Shown here: positions 41,332 to 49,329 of the stretch, piece by piece
Layout: every line of letters begins with the position of its first letter
Numbering within the stretch: the stretch's first letter is position 1
Origin: Dickeya lacustris
GTDB taxonomy: Bacteria > Pseudomonadota > Gammaproteobacteria > Enterobacterales > Enterobacteriaceae
Direction: 5' to 3'
Length of the DNA: 64,000 bases
Assembly: GCF_029635795.1 (NCBI RefSeq)
Contig: NZ_CP114280.1
Span: forward strand, 310,001-374,000
Position numbers and translations under genes: made by a program
The notes under the pieces: generated by a model
What the model saw: only the letters and a program-made list of their open reading frames with translations
The model's database searches: none
Told to the model about the DNA's origin: nothing

Positions 41332-42609
41332 CTATCTGAACAGGCGAAGTATCCCGTCTAGCAGCAGCGAAGGCAGCGTGAAATCGGGGTCGGCAAACGT
41401 GACGCCCTGTGCGCCCAGGTGGGAAAACAGCGGCAGCGTCAAGGCGGGTAGCACGCATAACAGCAGGCCGTTCACGCTACTGGCAAGAATAGCGCCACGG
41501 ACGCCACCGGTCGCATTACCGAAAATGGCTGCCGCGCCACCGGTAATAAAGCTTGCCATGATACCCGGTACGATAATAGGCAGGCCGACCAGTGGAAACA
41601 GTAAGATACATACCAGTTCGACGCTAAAGCTCACCAGAAAACCAATCAGGGTTGCGTTGGGGGCTTTGGTAAACAGCACCATCACATCCACGGCGGGGAC
41701 AGCGCCGGGGGCGAATACATTAGCAAACCCCTTAAAGGCTGGCACGATTTCGGCAGTGAACAAATTGACGCCCGCCTTGGCCAGATAGAGCCCGCAGGCA
41801 AACGTGGCCGCCTGTTCAAGAATAAAAATAACCGCGTTTTTATCTGCCGCGCCTGCACCATACACCATCGTCATTGCTTCATGAATTTGCGGGCGGGTGG
41901 CAAACAGGCAAGAGAGCAGCAGTAACACCAGCATGGTCAACAACGTCGCGACGTTTGGCTCACGCAGAAAATCCACCCGCTGGCTCAATGCCAACTGTTC
42001 AGTGTCGCGGGTTTTATTGCCGAACCATTTTCCGAGATATGACCCCAATACGTACGATGAAATGGCCGCGTGAGAAATCGCATATTCATTGGAACCGATT
42101 ATGCGGCGGCTAAAGTGACTCAGAATATACGGCGATGCCGCCATATATAAACCAATCAGTAATGACGAGAGGGCCACCATAGTGGTGTGCGTGAGATGAA
42201 ACGGCATGAGCACCGCTGTGAACGCGAAGGCCATAAACAGCACCAGATGCAGCGACAGGTAGATATATTTTAGGCGTGTGAAGCGGGCCAGCAGAATATT
42301 AACCAGCATGGCGAACAGCAAAATAAGCGCGGCGGTCGCGCCAACTTTGTCCAGCGTTGCCGCCATAATCGCCTCGTTACTGGGAACAACGCCCGCAATG
42401 TGAAAGGCATGAGAAAACAGTGAACTGAAGGCGGTGAGCACTTTCATCAAAATACTGCCGCCGACTTTTATCATGGTAAAGCCAATAAAAGATAAAAAAG
42501 TCCCGGTTATCAGGCGGGAGAGCGGCGCGCGTTGAAACAGTAAACCGAGGAACGCCACAATGGCGATGATGACAGCGGGCGTTTTGACCAGGCTGAGTAA
42601 AATGTCCAT
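41332..42609 (-). CDS. PTS ascorbate-type IIC permease (UlaA/SgaT family), orphan
   Basis: 425-residue polytopic membrane protein with about ten to twelve helices. Sequence features of UlaA/SgaT are present (GGSILMKVLTAFSSLF, CGLYLAKAGVNLFTAEIVPAF, GGAAAIFGNATGGVRGA). Known members transport L-ascorbate with phosphorylation by IIA/IIB partners. No IIA or IIB gene is nearby, so the substrate and energy source cannot be assigned. It may use partners encoded elsewhere, or act as a non-PTS transporter. Monocistronic and convergent with the chemoreceptor gene. Confidence 0.82.
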   Translation of the reverse strand: MDILLSLVKTPAVIIAIVAFLGLLFQRAPLSRLITGTFLSFIGFTMIKVGGSILMKVLTAFSSLFSHAFHIAGVVPSNEAIMAATLDKVGATAALILLFAMLVNILLARFTRLKYIYLSLHLVLFMAFAFTAVLMPFHLTHTTMVALSSLLIGLYMAASPYILSHFSRRIIGSNEYAISHAAISSYVLGSYLGKWFGNKTRDTEQLALSQRVDFLREPNVATLLTMLVLLLLSCLFATRPQIHEAMTMVYGAGAADKNAVIFILEQAATFACGLYLAKAGVNLFTAEIVPAFKGFANVFAPGAVPAVDVMVLFTKAPNATLIGFLVSFSVELVCILLFPLVGLPIIVPGIMASFITGGAAAIFGNATGGVRGAILASSVNGLLLCVLPALTLPLFSHLGAQGVTFADPDFTLPSLLLDGILRLFR

Positions 42610-42873
42610 ATTTTCAATCCATTATATGATGTCGTATCAATCAGAATCCCTTCTCCGGTGTCGCTATCATGACGACGTCACCGAATCCGGGGGATTTTTA
42701 CATTTTCTAACATTTCGTTCCAGTTAAGTTTGCGGCGCTGGAGGTGGGCAATAAAAACGATGCACATAAAAATGATGAATACGGGAAAGCCAGTTTAAGG
42801 GCGGCAGAAATGCAAATGCGCCGACCGGCATTGCCTGCGTCAGCGCGTTTTTTATGTCGTGGTGAAGTGGGAA

Positions 42874-43383
42874 TTAGCTACGCAGCGAGTCAGGAAAATT
42901 TGCCGGTAATTCACTGGCCGGGCAGTTGATGACGGTATCATCGTTTTCACCGCAATCACGTACCAGGGTGATGGTGGCGAATTCGTCGATCACTTCGGTT
43001 GGATAGGCCGGGCCTGCGGCACGGTAGGACTCCATCAACGGAATATGATCATTCTGGAAGCAGACCGTTTTTTCCGGGTTATTGATAACCCAACGTGGGA
43101 AAAAGATCGTGCCGTGGAAAATATTATCGGCCAGGTTGATTATCAGGCTGACATCGGTGCCGGTCGGCTCAGTCCATGACATTTTATACACGTCGCGTGC
43201 CACACGGGCGATGAAGACGCGCTGATCTTTCACCCAGCGATTGCCGACAATACCGCTATGAATGCGGTAATCCAGCGTATGGTCATTCTTGACATACAGC
43301 TCATAATTCCAGCCGTTATCGTAGGTGTAGACCAAGTGTTTGCCGACAAATCCGCTGAGATCCTGCTTATCGAAACTGTTCAT
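42874..43383 (-). CDS. padC: Phenolic acid decarboxylase
   Basis: 169 residues from ATG 43383 with a perfect aaggag ribosome site; the much longer upstream frame is rejected. Matches the PadC family from N-terminus (SGFVGKHLVYTYDNGWNYEL) to C-terminus. The Tyr, Arg and Glu positions used by known enzymes are visible in VYTYDNGW, LDYRIHSGIVGNRW and MSWTEPTG. It decarboxylates ferulic, p-coumaric and caffeic acids to vinylphenols, detoxifying hydroxycinnamates released from plant cell walls. Divergent from a LysR gene with 117 bp between starts. Confidence 0.95.
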   Translation of the reverse strand: MNSFDKQDLSGFVGKHLVYTYDNGWNYELYVKNDHTLDYRIHSGIVGNRWVKDQRVFIARVARDVYKMSWTEPTGTDVSLIINLADNIFHGTIFFPRWVINNPEKTVCFQNDHIPLMESYRAAGPAYPTEVIDEFATITLVRDCGENDDTVINCPASELPANFPDSLRS

Positions 43384-43457
43384 ATTTTCTCCTTGTGTGC
43401 TATGGATACAGTATAAAGAGAGATTAAATTGATGAATAACGCAGTTTTTGGCATAAA

Positions 43458-43473
43458 TTAATTCAAAAATTAA
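43458..43473. promoter_or_regulatory. Candidate LysR operator between padC and the LysR gene
   Basis: Inverted repeat TTAATT-caaa-AATTAA in the 117-bp gap of the divergent pair. Position fits an LTTR site controlling padC. Confidence 0.4.
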
Positions 43474-43500
43474 ATCAATATTCAAAGGTAGCGCCGGGAA

Positions 43501-44481
43501 ATGAAGACCACACTGGAACAATGGATACTGCTGCAAGCGGTGGTGGAGCTCGGCGGGTTTGCCGCCGCTGCGCAAGCATTTAATCGCAGCCAATCATCGG
43601 TCAGTTATCAGCTGGCGCTGATGCAAGAGCGATTGGGGGTGTCATTGCTGGAGCCTGCTGGACGCAAGGCGGTATTAACCGCCGCAGGGCAACAGTTACT
43701 GACGCAGGCCGCGCCGTTACTGATCGCATTTCAGGCGCTGGAAATGCGGGCGGAAGGGTTAACGCGCGGAGAACGGGCCAGAATTGATTTAATTGTTGAC
43801 AGTGTGTTTCCTAAATCGGCGCTGTTTGCGGCGTTGCGCGAGTTCCAACAACATTATCCTCATACCCAGGTACACCTGAGCGAGGTACTGCGCAGTGAAA
43901 GTCAGGCGCAGCGTTTGGACAGACAGGCGGATATCTGGCTGCTGTCGCACCCGTGGGATGGGTTAAATCAGGGACGTCTGCTAATGGAAATGGCATTTGT
44001 CGCGGTCGCCAGGGCCGATCATCCATTGCACCAGCTCGCGTCACCGTTGTCGTATCAGGCGTTAAAACGCTATCCGCTGATAGAAATTTTGGATAGACAA
44101 CAGCAAAACGACAGCCAGCGGAAACCTGTCAGCGCCGAGAACTGGACTTTCACAACGGTTGAAGCGGCGATTGAGGCGGTGATGCACGGTGTTGGGTATG
44201 GTTGGTTGCCAGAGCCGCGCATCGCATCATGGCTTGCCAGCGGTGAGCTCAGGCCGCTGGCGTTGGCGCAGGGGGGAAGGCGTTTTACGCCGCTCTATCT
44301 GGTGGTAGAGGAAGAAAACCAGCCGGGTGATGCCGCCGTTGTCATGCTGGCGAATTTATTGATACAGGCGGCGTCTCCCGGTGCGCCACGGGCCATAGCA
44401 CCAGAGACGATTCCATCAGAGGCAACGCTATCAGAAACAATCTCATCAGAAGCAATCGCATCAGAGACACTTAAAAAATAA
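43501..44481 (+). CDS. LysR-family regulator with a C-terminal pentapeptide repeat tail
   Basis: 326 residues. N-terminal winged HTH (~3-62, AAAAQAFNRSQSSVSYQLAL) and effector domain (~90-295). It is divergent from padC and probably its phenolic-acid-responsive activator. The last ~25 residues are unlike other LTTRs: five consecutive five-residue units (PETIP, SEATL, SETIS, SEAIA, SETLK) encoded by a 15-bp tandem repeat at 44401-44475. The repeat extends the frame up to the stop codon, so it is a recent in-frame expansion and probably not needed for function. An intrinsic terminator follows. Confidence 0.88.
   Translation: MKTTLEQWILLQAVVELGGFAAAAQAFNRSQSSVSYQLALMQERLGVSLLEPAGRKAVLTAAGQQLLTQAAPLLIAFQALEMRAEGLTRGERARIDLIVDSVFPKSALFAALREFQQHYPHTQVHLSEVLRSESQAQRLDRQADIWLLSHPWDGLNQGRLLMEMAFVAVARADHPLHQLASPLSYQALKRYPLIEILDRQQQNDSQRKPVSAENWTFTTVEAAIEAVMHGVGYGWLPEPRIASWLASGELRPLALAQGGRRFTPLYLVVEEENQPGDAAVVMLANLLIQAASPGAPRAIAPETIPSEATLSETISSEAIASETLKK
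44401..44475 (+). repeat. 15-bp in-frame tandem repeat x5 at the LysR C-terminus
   Basis: Five exact 15-base units: ccagagacgattcca, tcagaggcaacgcta, tcagaaacaatctca, tcagaagcaatcgca, tcagagacacttaaa. They end six bases before the end of the stop codon. Confidence 0.9.
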
Positions 44482-44508
44482 ACGACCTCGAGGGCGTAAA
44501 ATGCATAA

Positions 44509-44536
44509 AACTACACCGCCAGATGGCGGTGTAGTT
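44509..44536. terminator. Terminator between LysR and the ferritin-like gene
   Basis: 12-bp arms aactacaccgcc/ggcggtgtagtt around agat, 28 bases after the LysR stop and 14 before the stop of the leftward gene; probably works in both directions. Confidence 0.75.
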
Positions 44537-44550
44537 CTTGGGGGACGTCG

Positions 44551-46107
44551 TTATTTGTTGATAAACGAACGTGGTTTTGGCGGGGTAGCGGCTAGCGCTG
44601 CCTGAATCTTCATCGGGTTAAAGTAGTTACGCATCAGGCGGATGCGGTGATCTTCGGTAAATTCATACCGAATAGCCCAGTCATAACTGTAAGGCACGCG
44701 CGTTGAACGGGTTATCCCTTGCTGGCTGCCGTAAGCCATCGCCTGGTTGTCGCTGAAGAACACCTTCTCGACGACCTCACTGCTGAATTCAACGGTTTGG
44801 CTCATCAGCGACCAGAAACGGGTGAATCCTTCATGACCGTAAAAGACGCCGGTATAAGGCACATCAACCGGGCCGGTCATGTCCCATACCAGTTGTTCAC
44901 TAAGACAAGCCAGCGCCATTTGCAGATCGCCTGCGGCGTAAGCCTGAGCCAGTTTTTCAAGCGTGGACTGGTTATTGGCAAACGTCACCGCCTGACTTTT
45001 GGCCTGAAAACGTGGCGGCGGCGGCGGTGTATATTCAAAGGTCGGGGCGGCGTGATAAGCGCTGTCGCCTGGGAACGGATGGTTGACAATCGCCCGGAAA
45101 TCTTCACGTAATGCGCCCATGGCCATAATCGCTGGCGTCAGTTTTAACGGCCGGCCCCGCAGCGCTAACTCCAGGTTTTCCAACACCTCACAGTAGCGAC
45201 GGTTAAAGCGTGTGATGGCTTTGCGCAGCTCGCCTTCGGGGTAGTCGGTGATTTTTGCCGCACTGTGAGTGCGTACGGCTTTATCCCATTCGATCGTCAG
45301 CGGATCGCCTGTCGGCCCACTGGCGATGGTATCGCCATGGGTATACATCCGCTCACAGTAAATTTCATTGAACCGATAGTAATGTGGCACATCGTTCTCA
45401 TCGCCTTGCCAGATATTATGCGGCGAGCCTTCACCCTGATCGCAAATTTGGCGCAGTGCTTTTACCGCACTGTCCAGATCGGTTATCGGGTGCAATTCGC
45501 CATACGAGCCATGGCAGAACTGTTCGGTAACGATTTGGCGGGTTGGGTCGCCACAGAATACGGCCTTCTCGCCAAAGGATTCCACCGCTGCGCGCAAGCG
45601 CGATTCAATGTAGATATAGTATTCGCCAATCGACATATCGCTGCAGACGTGGCTGGCAACCACTTCCGGGCGAACATATTTAGGATGTTCGATTTGCATA
45701 GCCTGATGAATGGCATGCTGAGAGAAGGGGTGCAGCTGTATCTCAAGATCTTCGATACCAAAGGGTAATGCGGATGGGTAGTCGGGCAAAAACGCCGGGC
45801 TACTGATATCCGGCGTCCCGCCCACGGCATTGAGCAAATTACCTGCCAGCACAAAATGCAGCATTTCCTCAACCACGACCGAGTGAATCACTTCAGGCAC
45901 GCGCGGGTCGATATCATCATTAACGGTGTAGAGCATGGTCAGGTAAGGGGGAATAACCGCATGTTCCAGCACCATTGCCTTTTGCAATAAGTCACGAATG
46001 TCATCCAGTTCATGCGCCAGATCTTTATGGCTGGTTAATTTGACATAACCATGTTCCCTGAACGTCTTTTCCAGGTCTTGCTGTATATTTTGTTGATTTA
46101 AGTTCAT
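44551..46107 (-). CDS. Ferritin-like (VioB-type) domain fused to a SnoaL-like domain
   Basis: 518 residues. The N-terminal ~350 residues resemble the ferritin-like domain found in VioB/iminophenylpyruvate dimer synthases. Candidate metal ligands are Glu48-His49 (LEHAVIPPYL), Glu81-x-x-His84 (VEEMLHF) and GEYYIYIESR (~162). A proline-rich linker (YTPPPPPRF) leads to a SnoaL/NTF2-like domain (~375-505; LEKLAQAYAAGDLQMAL). The combination suggests a non-heme iron oxidase or coupling enzyme with a built-in product-binding or cyclising domain, as in secondary metabolism, but no biosynthetic partners lie beside it. Neither substrate nor product is known. The ribosome site is weak. Confidence 0.75.
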   Translation of the reverse strand: MNLNQQNIQQDLEKTFREHGYVKLTSHKDLAHELDDIRDLLQKAMVLEHAVIPPYLTMLYTVNDDIDPRVPEVIHSVVVEEMLHFVLAGNLLNAVGGTPDISSPAFLPDYPSALPFGIEDLEIQLHPFSQHAIHQAMQIEHPKYVRPEVVASHVCSDMSIGEYYIYIESRLRAAVESFGEKAVFCGDPTRQIVTEQFCHGSYGELHPITDLDSAVKALRQICDQGEGSPHNIWQGDENDVPHYYRFNEIYCERMYTHGDTIASGPTGDPLTIEWDKAVRTHSAAKITDYPEGELRKAITRFNRRYCEVLENLELALRGRPLKLTPAIMAMGALREDFRAIVNHPFPGDSAYHAAPTFEYTPPPPPRFQAKSQAVTFANNQSTLEKLAQAYAAGDLQMALACLSEQLVWDMTGPVDVPYTGVFYGHEGFTRFWSLMSQTVEFSSEVVEKVFFSDNQAMAYGSQQGITRSTRVPYSYDWAIRYEFTEDHRIRLMRNYFNPMKIQAALAATPPKPRSFINK

Positions 46108-46496
46108 GGTGTTATTCCGTCTTGGTCAGTTGCAGCAGCGACGAAGCCTGTAATCAGTCTTATACATTTATTCCTAGCATGAATCTTGAATATCATCATC
46201 TTTTGTAGCGTTTTTTTCGTATTTAACGTGTACTGGCACACATTCTGTCCAGTTTAACAACAATCGCTTGCTCTCGATGGGTGACAACGGGCACCGCTAT
46301 TTGGGCTCGCAATTGGCTCGCGCCTGTCGATGTCGGCAGTGCCGTCCTCCCTCACAAACTGAATAGCAATGCTTATGAATTAAGATATTTATGCATCAAA
46401 TGCGCCTGACCTTTTTAGCGTAGACAATATCGTGTTAAACCGGGCGAAATCTCAGTAAAAAACCTGACAATAACAGCGAGAGGCGTCAGGGCTAAC
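46108..46496. other. Intergenic region upstream of the ferritin-like gene
   Basis: About 390 bases with no credible gene, presumably containing the promoter of the leftward ferritin-like gene. No clear operator recognised. Confidence 0.4.
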
Positions 46497-46652
46497 CCAA
46501 AGAAAGGCTATTCCAAAGAAAAAATATTCCAAAGAAAAACTATTCAAAAAAAACCATTCCAAAGAAAAGCTACGGCACTTAAAGAAAAACCCGTGTGCTT
46601 AAAGGAAAACTATTGCGCTTAAAAAACTATGGCGTTTAAAAAAACTATGGCG
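46497..46652. repeat. 16-18-bp imperfect tandem array, about nine units
   Basis: Begins with three clean 16-base units (ccaaagaaaggctatt, ccaaagaaaaaatatt, ccaaagaaaaactatt), then a shortened copy and further diverged 17-20-base units such as cttaaaaaactatggcg and tttaaaaaaactatggcg. It lies ~160 bases downstream of the leftward srfC gene. Confidence 0.82.
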
Positions 46653-46756
46653 TGGGCATTCGGTTTTTGCAAGGTTGTTGAGATATGGCATTCGGGGCGA
46701 CATGTCCGGGGTGACATGGCTGGATTGGATTGGAGCGGATTGTTGGCTGGCGGGAA

Positions 46757-46810
46757 ACACCGCCGCGTCGCTTAGTGGCACGCTGGCGGTGTGGCGGCGT
46801 TCGTCGCCGC
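46757..46810 (-). terminator. Hairpins downstream of srfC
   Basis: Two stems just after the srfC stop: gcggcg/cgccgc (46794-46810) with a five-base loop, and acaccgcc/ggcggtgt (46757-46792). No long T-tract follows, so termination strength is uncertain. Confidence 0.5.
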
Positions 46811-46812
46811 TG

Positions 46813-49329
46813 TCAATGTTCCGGTTTAATGAGTGACAGTATCGAGCCCAGTCGCTCGCGCTGCTTGGGTTTGATATCACGCCCGGCGGCATAGCCTGCG
46901 TTTTGGATAATCATCTCATTGAGCCCAATCAGCCAGTCGTAGATATAGTACGCGGTATTGTTCACCGGCGTGGCCGACAGTTTGGTGAGCCTGCGCGACG
47001 TACCGAAGTTGGCGACTTGCTTTTCAGGTTTAGCGAAGATTTTCTGGCCTTTATTCACGCGGCTGTCAGGCCGCAGGCTTTCAGTCATTTGTTGAAAGCC
47101 GAGCCAGGCGACAAAATCGCCCAAGACATTCAGTGCGCGGGAAACCTGACGGTCAGCTTTGCTTTCCCGGTTCAGCCCCAATTGCCCTGAATCCACCAGC
47201 ATGGTTTGCAAATCATCTTCAATTCTCAACCGAATACTGGCTGTAATCAGCTCTTCGGCCAGCATTTCAATGGTGGGGCGGTTGATACCGAGCAGCTCTA
47301 TCACGGCAACATTATCCGGCAAATTACGCAGATGATTCACCCAATAGTGATAGACGCGTCGTGCGAACTCCGATTCGTAGCTGTGGTTTTCCGCCACCTC
47401 TTCGTCATCGGGCATGGCGATGGTTAATGAGGGGTCTTCCGGGAGGTCGTCGTTATCGGTACTAAAGAGGTCGATATCAAGCCCAACGCCAAACGGCTCA
47501 TAGCTGGCCAGCGGCGCGGCGCTATCCTGCGTGTCAGTGTAGGGGGCGAACGCGCGGGGCGGTTGCACCTGCTGTTGCAGATACAAATGGCGCAGCTCAT
47601 CACGCGAAGGCAGCAAGCGCTCCAGCAACTCGCCGTGTACACCGGTGCGGGTTTGCAAGGCTTTGAGCATGGATTCAGCAATTCGCTGTTTACGCGCCGG
47701 GTCATCGGCACCGGCGGGTTGATACCAGCAGCCCAACAAATTATCCGCCAGTTCACGCTGTAATTCGCTGAGTTGCTCGCTGATGCGGCCAAGCTTCACC
47801 TCTCGACGGACTTCGGCTTCCAGCCAGGTCGCCATACGGTTGATGCCCCGTTTATCCATCGCCAGCATGGTTCCCCACGCATCGCCAGGTGTGCCCACAT
47901 AACGTTGAACCGCTTCATCATGGTTCTGCCCATGGGTAAAGCGGCGGTCATGACGCGTGACGGCCCAGATAAGCCCCGGTTTTCTGCGGCTGCGGATCTG
48001 CGGGTTTTCGCCCTGAACATGGCGCACCCAATGATCCAGTGCGCGACCAACGTGACGCACATCAATCTTACTGGCGGCGGCGGTACACACCATCAGCAGG
48101 TTCATTTCCTGATTATCAGTATAACGCTCCAGCAAATAGGCGCGTTTGGCGCGCAGCAAAGCGCGCGATAATGGATGGGGTTTGATGCGCAACAGTCGCT
48201 CAGGGTTGTCGTCCTCAACAGCCGCAGCGGTGTCCTCATGCAGGGTGAAACCGGGGAAATCCAGTACGTCTGCCTGCTCAAATAGCGCTTCTTTCGGTGC
48301 GGACAGTAGCGGTATCTGGATTTCTGCTACCAGCATAATCATTTCCGCCATCGACAGCTCAACGCCTTTCGCCGCGCGTCCATTGATCATCGGGCGAACC
48401 TGGGTACTTAAATCTGATGCGCTATTGAGTCTGTCAAACAGTTGCGTATTAAACAGGCCGCCGTCAGGCAAGAGTGCATCATCGACCAGCAGGCTGATTG
48501 GCGCGAGCACTTTGCGCGCCCCGGAAAGTTGGGCCAGCGTGTGTGCAAAATGGCGGTAGAGCGCCGTGTAGTCAGAACGCTCCCCCCATAAGAGCGCAAA
48601 CAGGCTGGCGCGGTCATCGAGACTCAAATGCGGTGCCAGTTCAACGGCCAACGGCCAGAACTTGCGCTCCAGCGGTTTTTGACGCCGACCATCATGGCGA
48701 GCCAGATAGTCCCACAGCGCCACGACATCATCGCTGTCTAAACCGGGTACCGATTCTTGCTGGCGGTGCAAAGAGAGCGTTTTAAGGTGATCGGTGATGT
48801 GTTGTTCATCAAGCTCTGGCGCGCCGGTGGTCGCGTGCGTATTGGCGCTGGTATCAAGGATAAACGCGTAGGCCAGAATACGTGCGATATCGGCCTCGTT
48901 TAGCAGTTGCAGTTGCACCGGATTGGGGGTGTTTTTCCCTTCGGTCTGCCGGGTAAAGCGCGTGACAAACGCGGGCGGCTGATTATCTGGATTGAGGTTT
49001 TTTTGGTAGTCAAGCGTGACCCCGCCGACGGAGGTTTCGATACGGCCATTTTCTCCCGCCGCCAGCGACGTCAGCAGATAGGTTTTACCACTCTGGGCCA
49101 GCCCGAACATCCCGATGGCTATCTCTTTGAGCGCGGCGTCAGACAAACCGCGAGCCTTGTTGCGGCAGCGGCGTAGTTTAATGATTAACCTGTCTGCTTC
49201 CATTTCAAGGCGAGGCACGTTACGTCGCGTTTCTTCAACCCAGCCGATCGCTTGGTCGATACCCTGAGCGACCGACAACACTTGACGGCTGAGGCGACCC
49301 GATAACTGTTTGGGCGTTAATGGTTTCAT
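46813..49329 (-). CDS. srfC: SrfC family putative virulence factor, P-loop GTPase-like
   Basis: 838 residues. Walker A GLAQSGKT at 76-83 and a G3-like DFPG in VLDFPGFTLHED (~355) mark a GTPase-like P-loop domain. Long helical segments and the basic C-terminus (AAGRDIKPKQRERLG) complete it. There is no signal peptide or membrane helix. The ATG overlaps the srfB stop (ATGA), giving translational coupling; it is the last gene of srfABC. In Salmonella the srfABC genes belong to the SsrB regulon, and SrfABC has been described as a toxin-like effector set, but the mechanism in soft-rot bacteria is not established. Confidence 0.9.
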   Translation of the reverse strand: MKPLTPKQLSGRLSRQVLSVAQGIDQAIGWVEETRRNVPRLEMEADRLIIKLRRCRNKARGLSDAALKEIAIGMFGLAQSGKTYLLTSLAAGENGRIETSVGGVTLDYQKNLNPDNQPPAFVTRFTRQTEGKNTPNPVQLQLLNEADIARILAYAFILDTSANTHATTGAPELDEQHITDHLKTLSLHRQQESVPGLDSDDVVALWDYLARHDGRRQKPLERKFWPLAVELAPHLSLDDRASLFALLWGERSDYTALYRHFAHTLAQLSGARKVLAPISLLVDDALLPDGGLFNTQLFDRLNSASDLSTQVRPMINGRAAKGVELSMAEMIMLVAEIQIPLLSAPKEALFEQADVLDFPGFTLHEDTAAAVEDDNPERLLRIKPHPLSRALLRAKRAYLLERYTDNQEMNLLMVCTAAASKIDVRHVGRALDHWVRHVQGENPQIRSRRKPGLIWAVTRHDRRFTHGQNHDEAVQRYVGTPGDAWGTMLAMDKRGINRMATWLEAEVRREVKLGRISEQLSELQRELADNLLGCWYQPAGADDPARKQRIAESMLKALQTRTGVHGELLERLLPSRDELRHLYLQQQVQPPRAFAPYTDTQDSAAPLASYEPFGVGLDIDLFSTDNDDLPEDPSLTIAMPDDEEVAENHSYESEFARRVYHYWVNHLRNLPDNVAVIELLGINRPTIEMLAEELITASIRLRIEDDLQTMLVDSGQLGLNRESKADRQVSRALNVLGDFVAWLGFQQMTESLRPDSRVNKGQKIFAKPEKQVANFGTSRRLTKLSATPVNNTAYYIYDWLIGLNEMIIQNAGYAAGRDIKPKQRERLGSILSLIKPEH

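Noticed and set aside
42874..43593. 239-residue form of the phenolic acid decarboxylase
   Set aside because: The extra N-terminus overlaps the divergent LysR gene and lacks family similarity; a perfect ribosome site marks ATG 43383.
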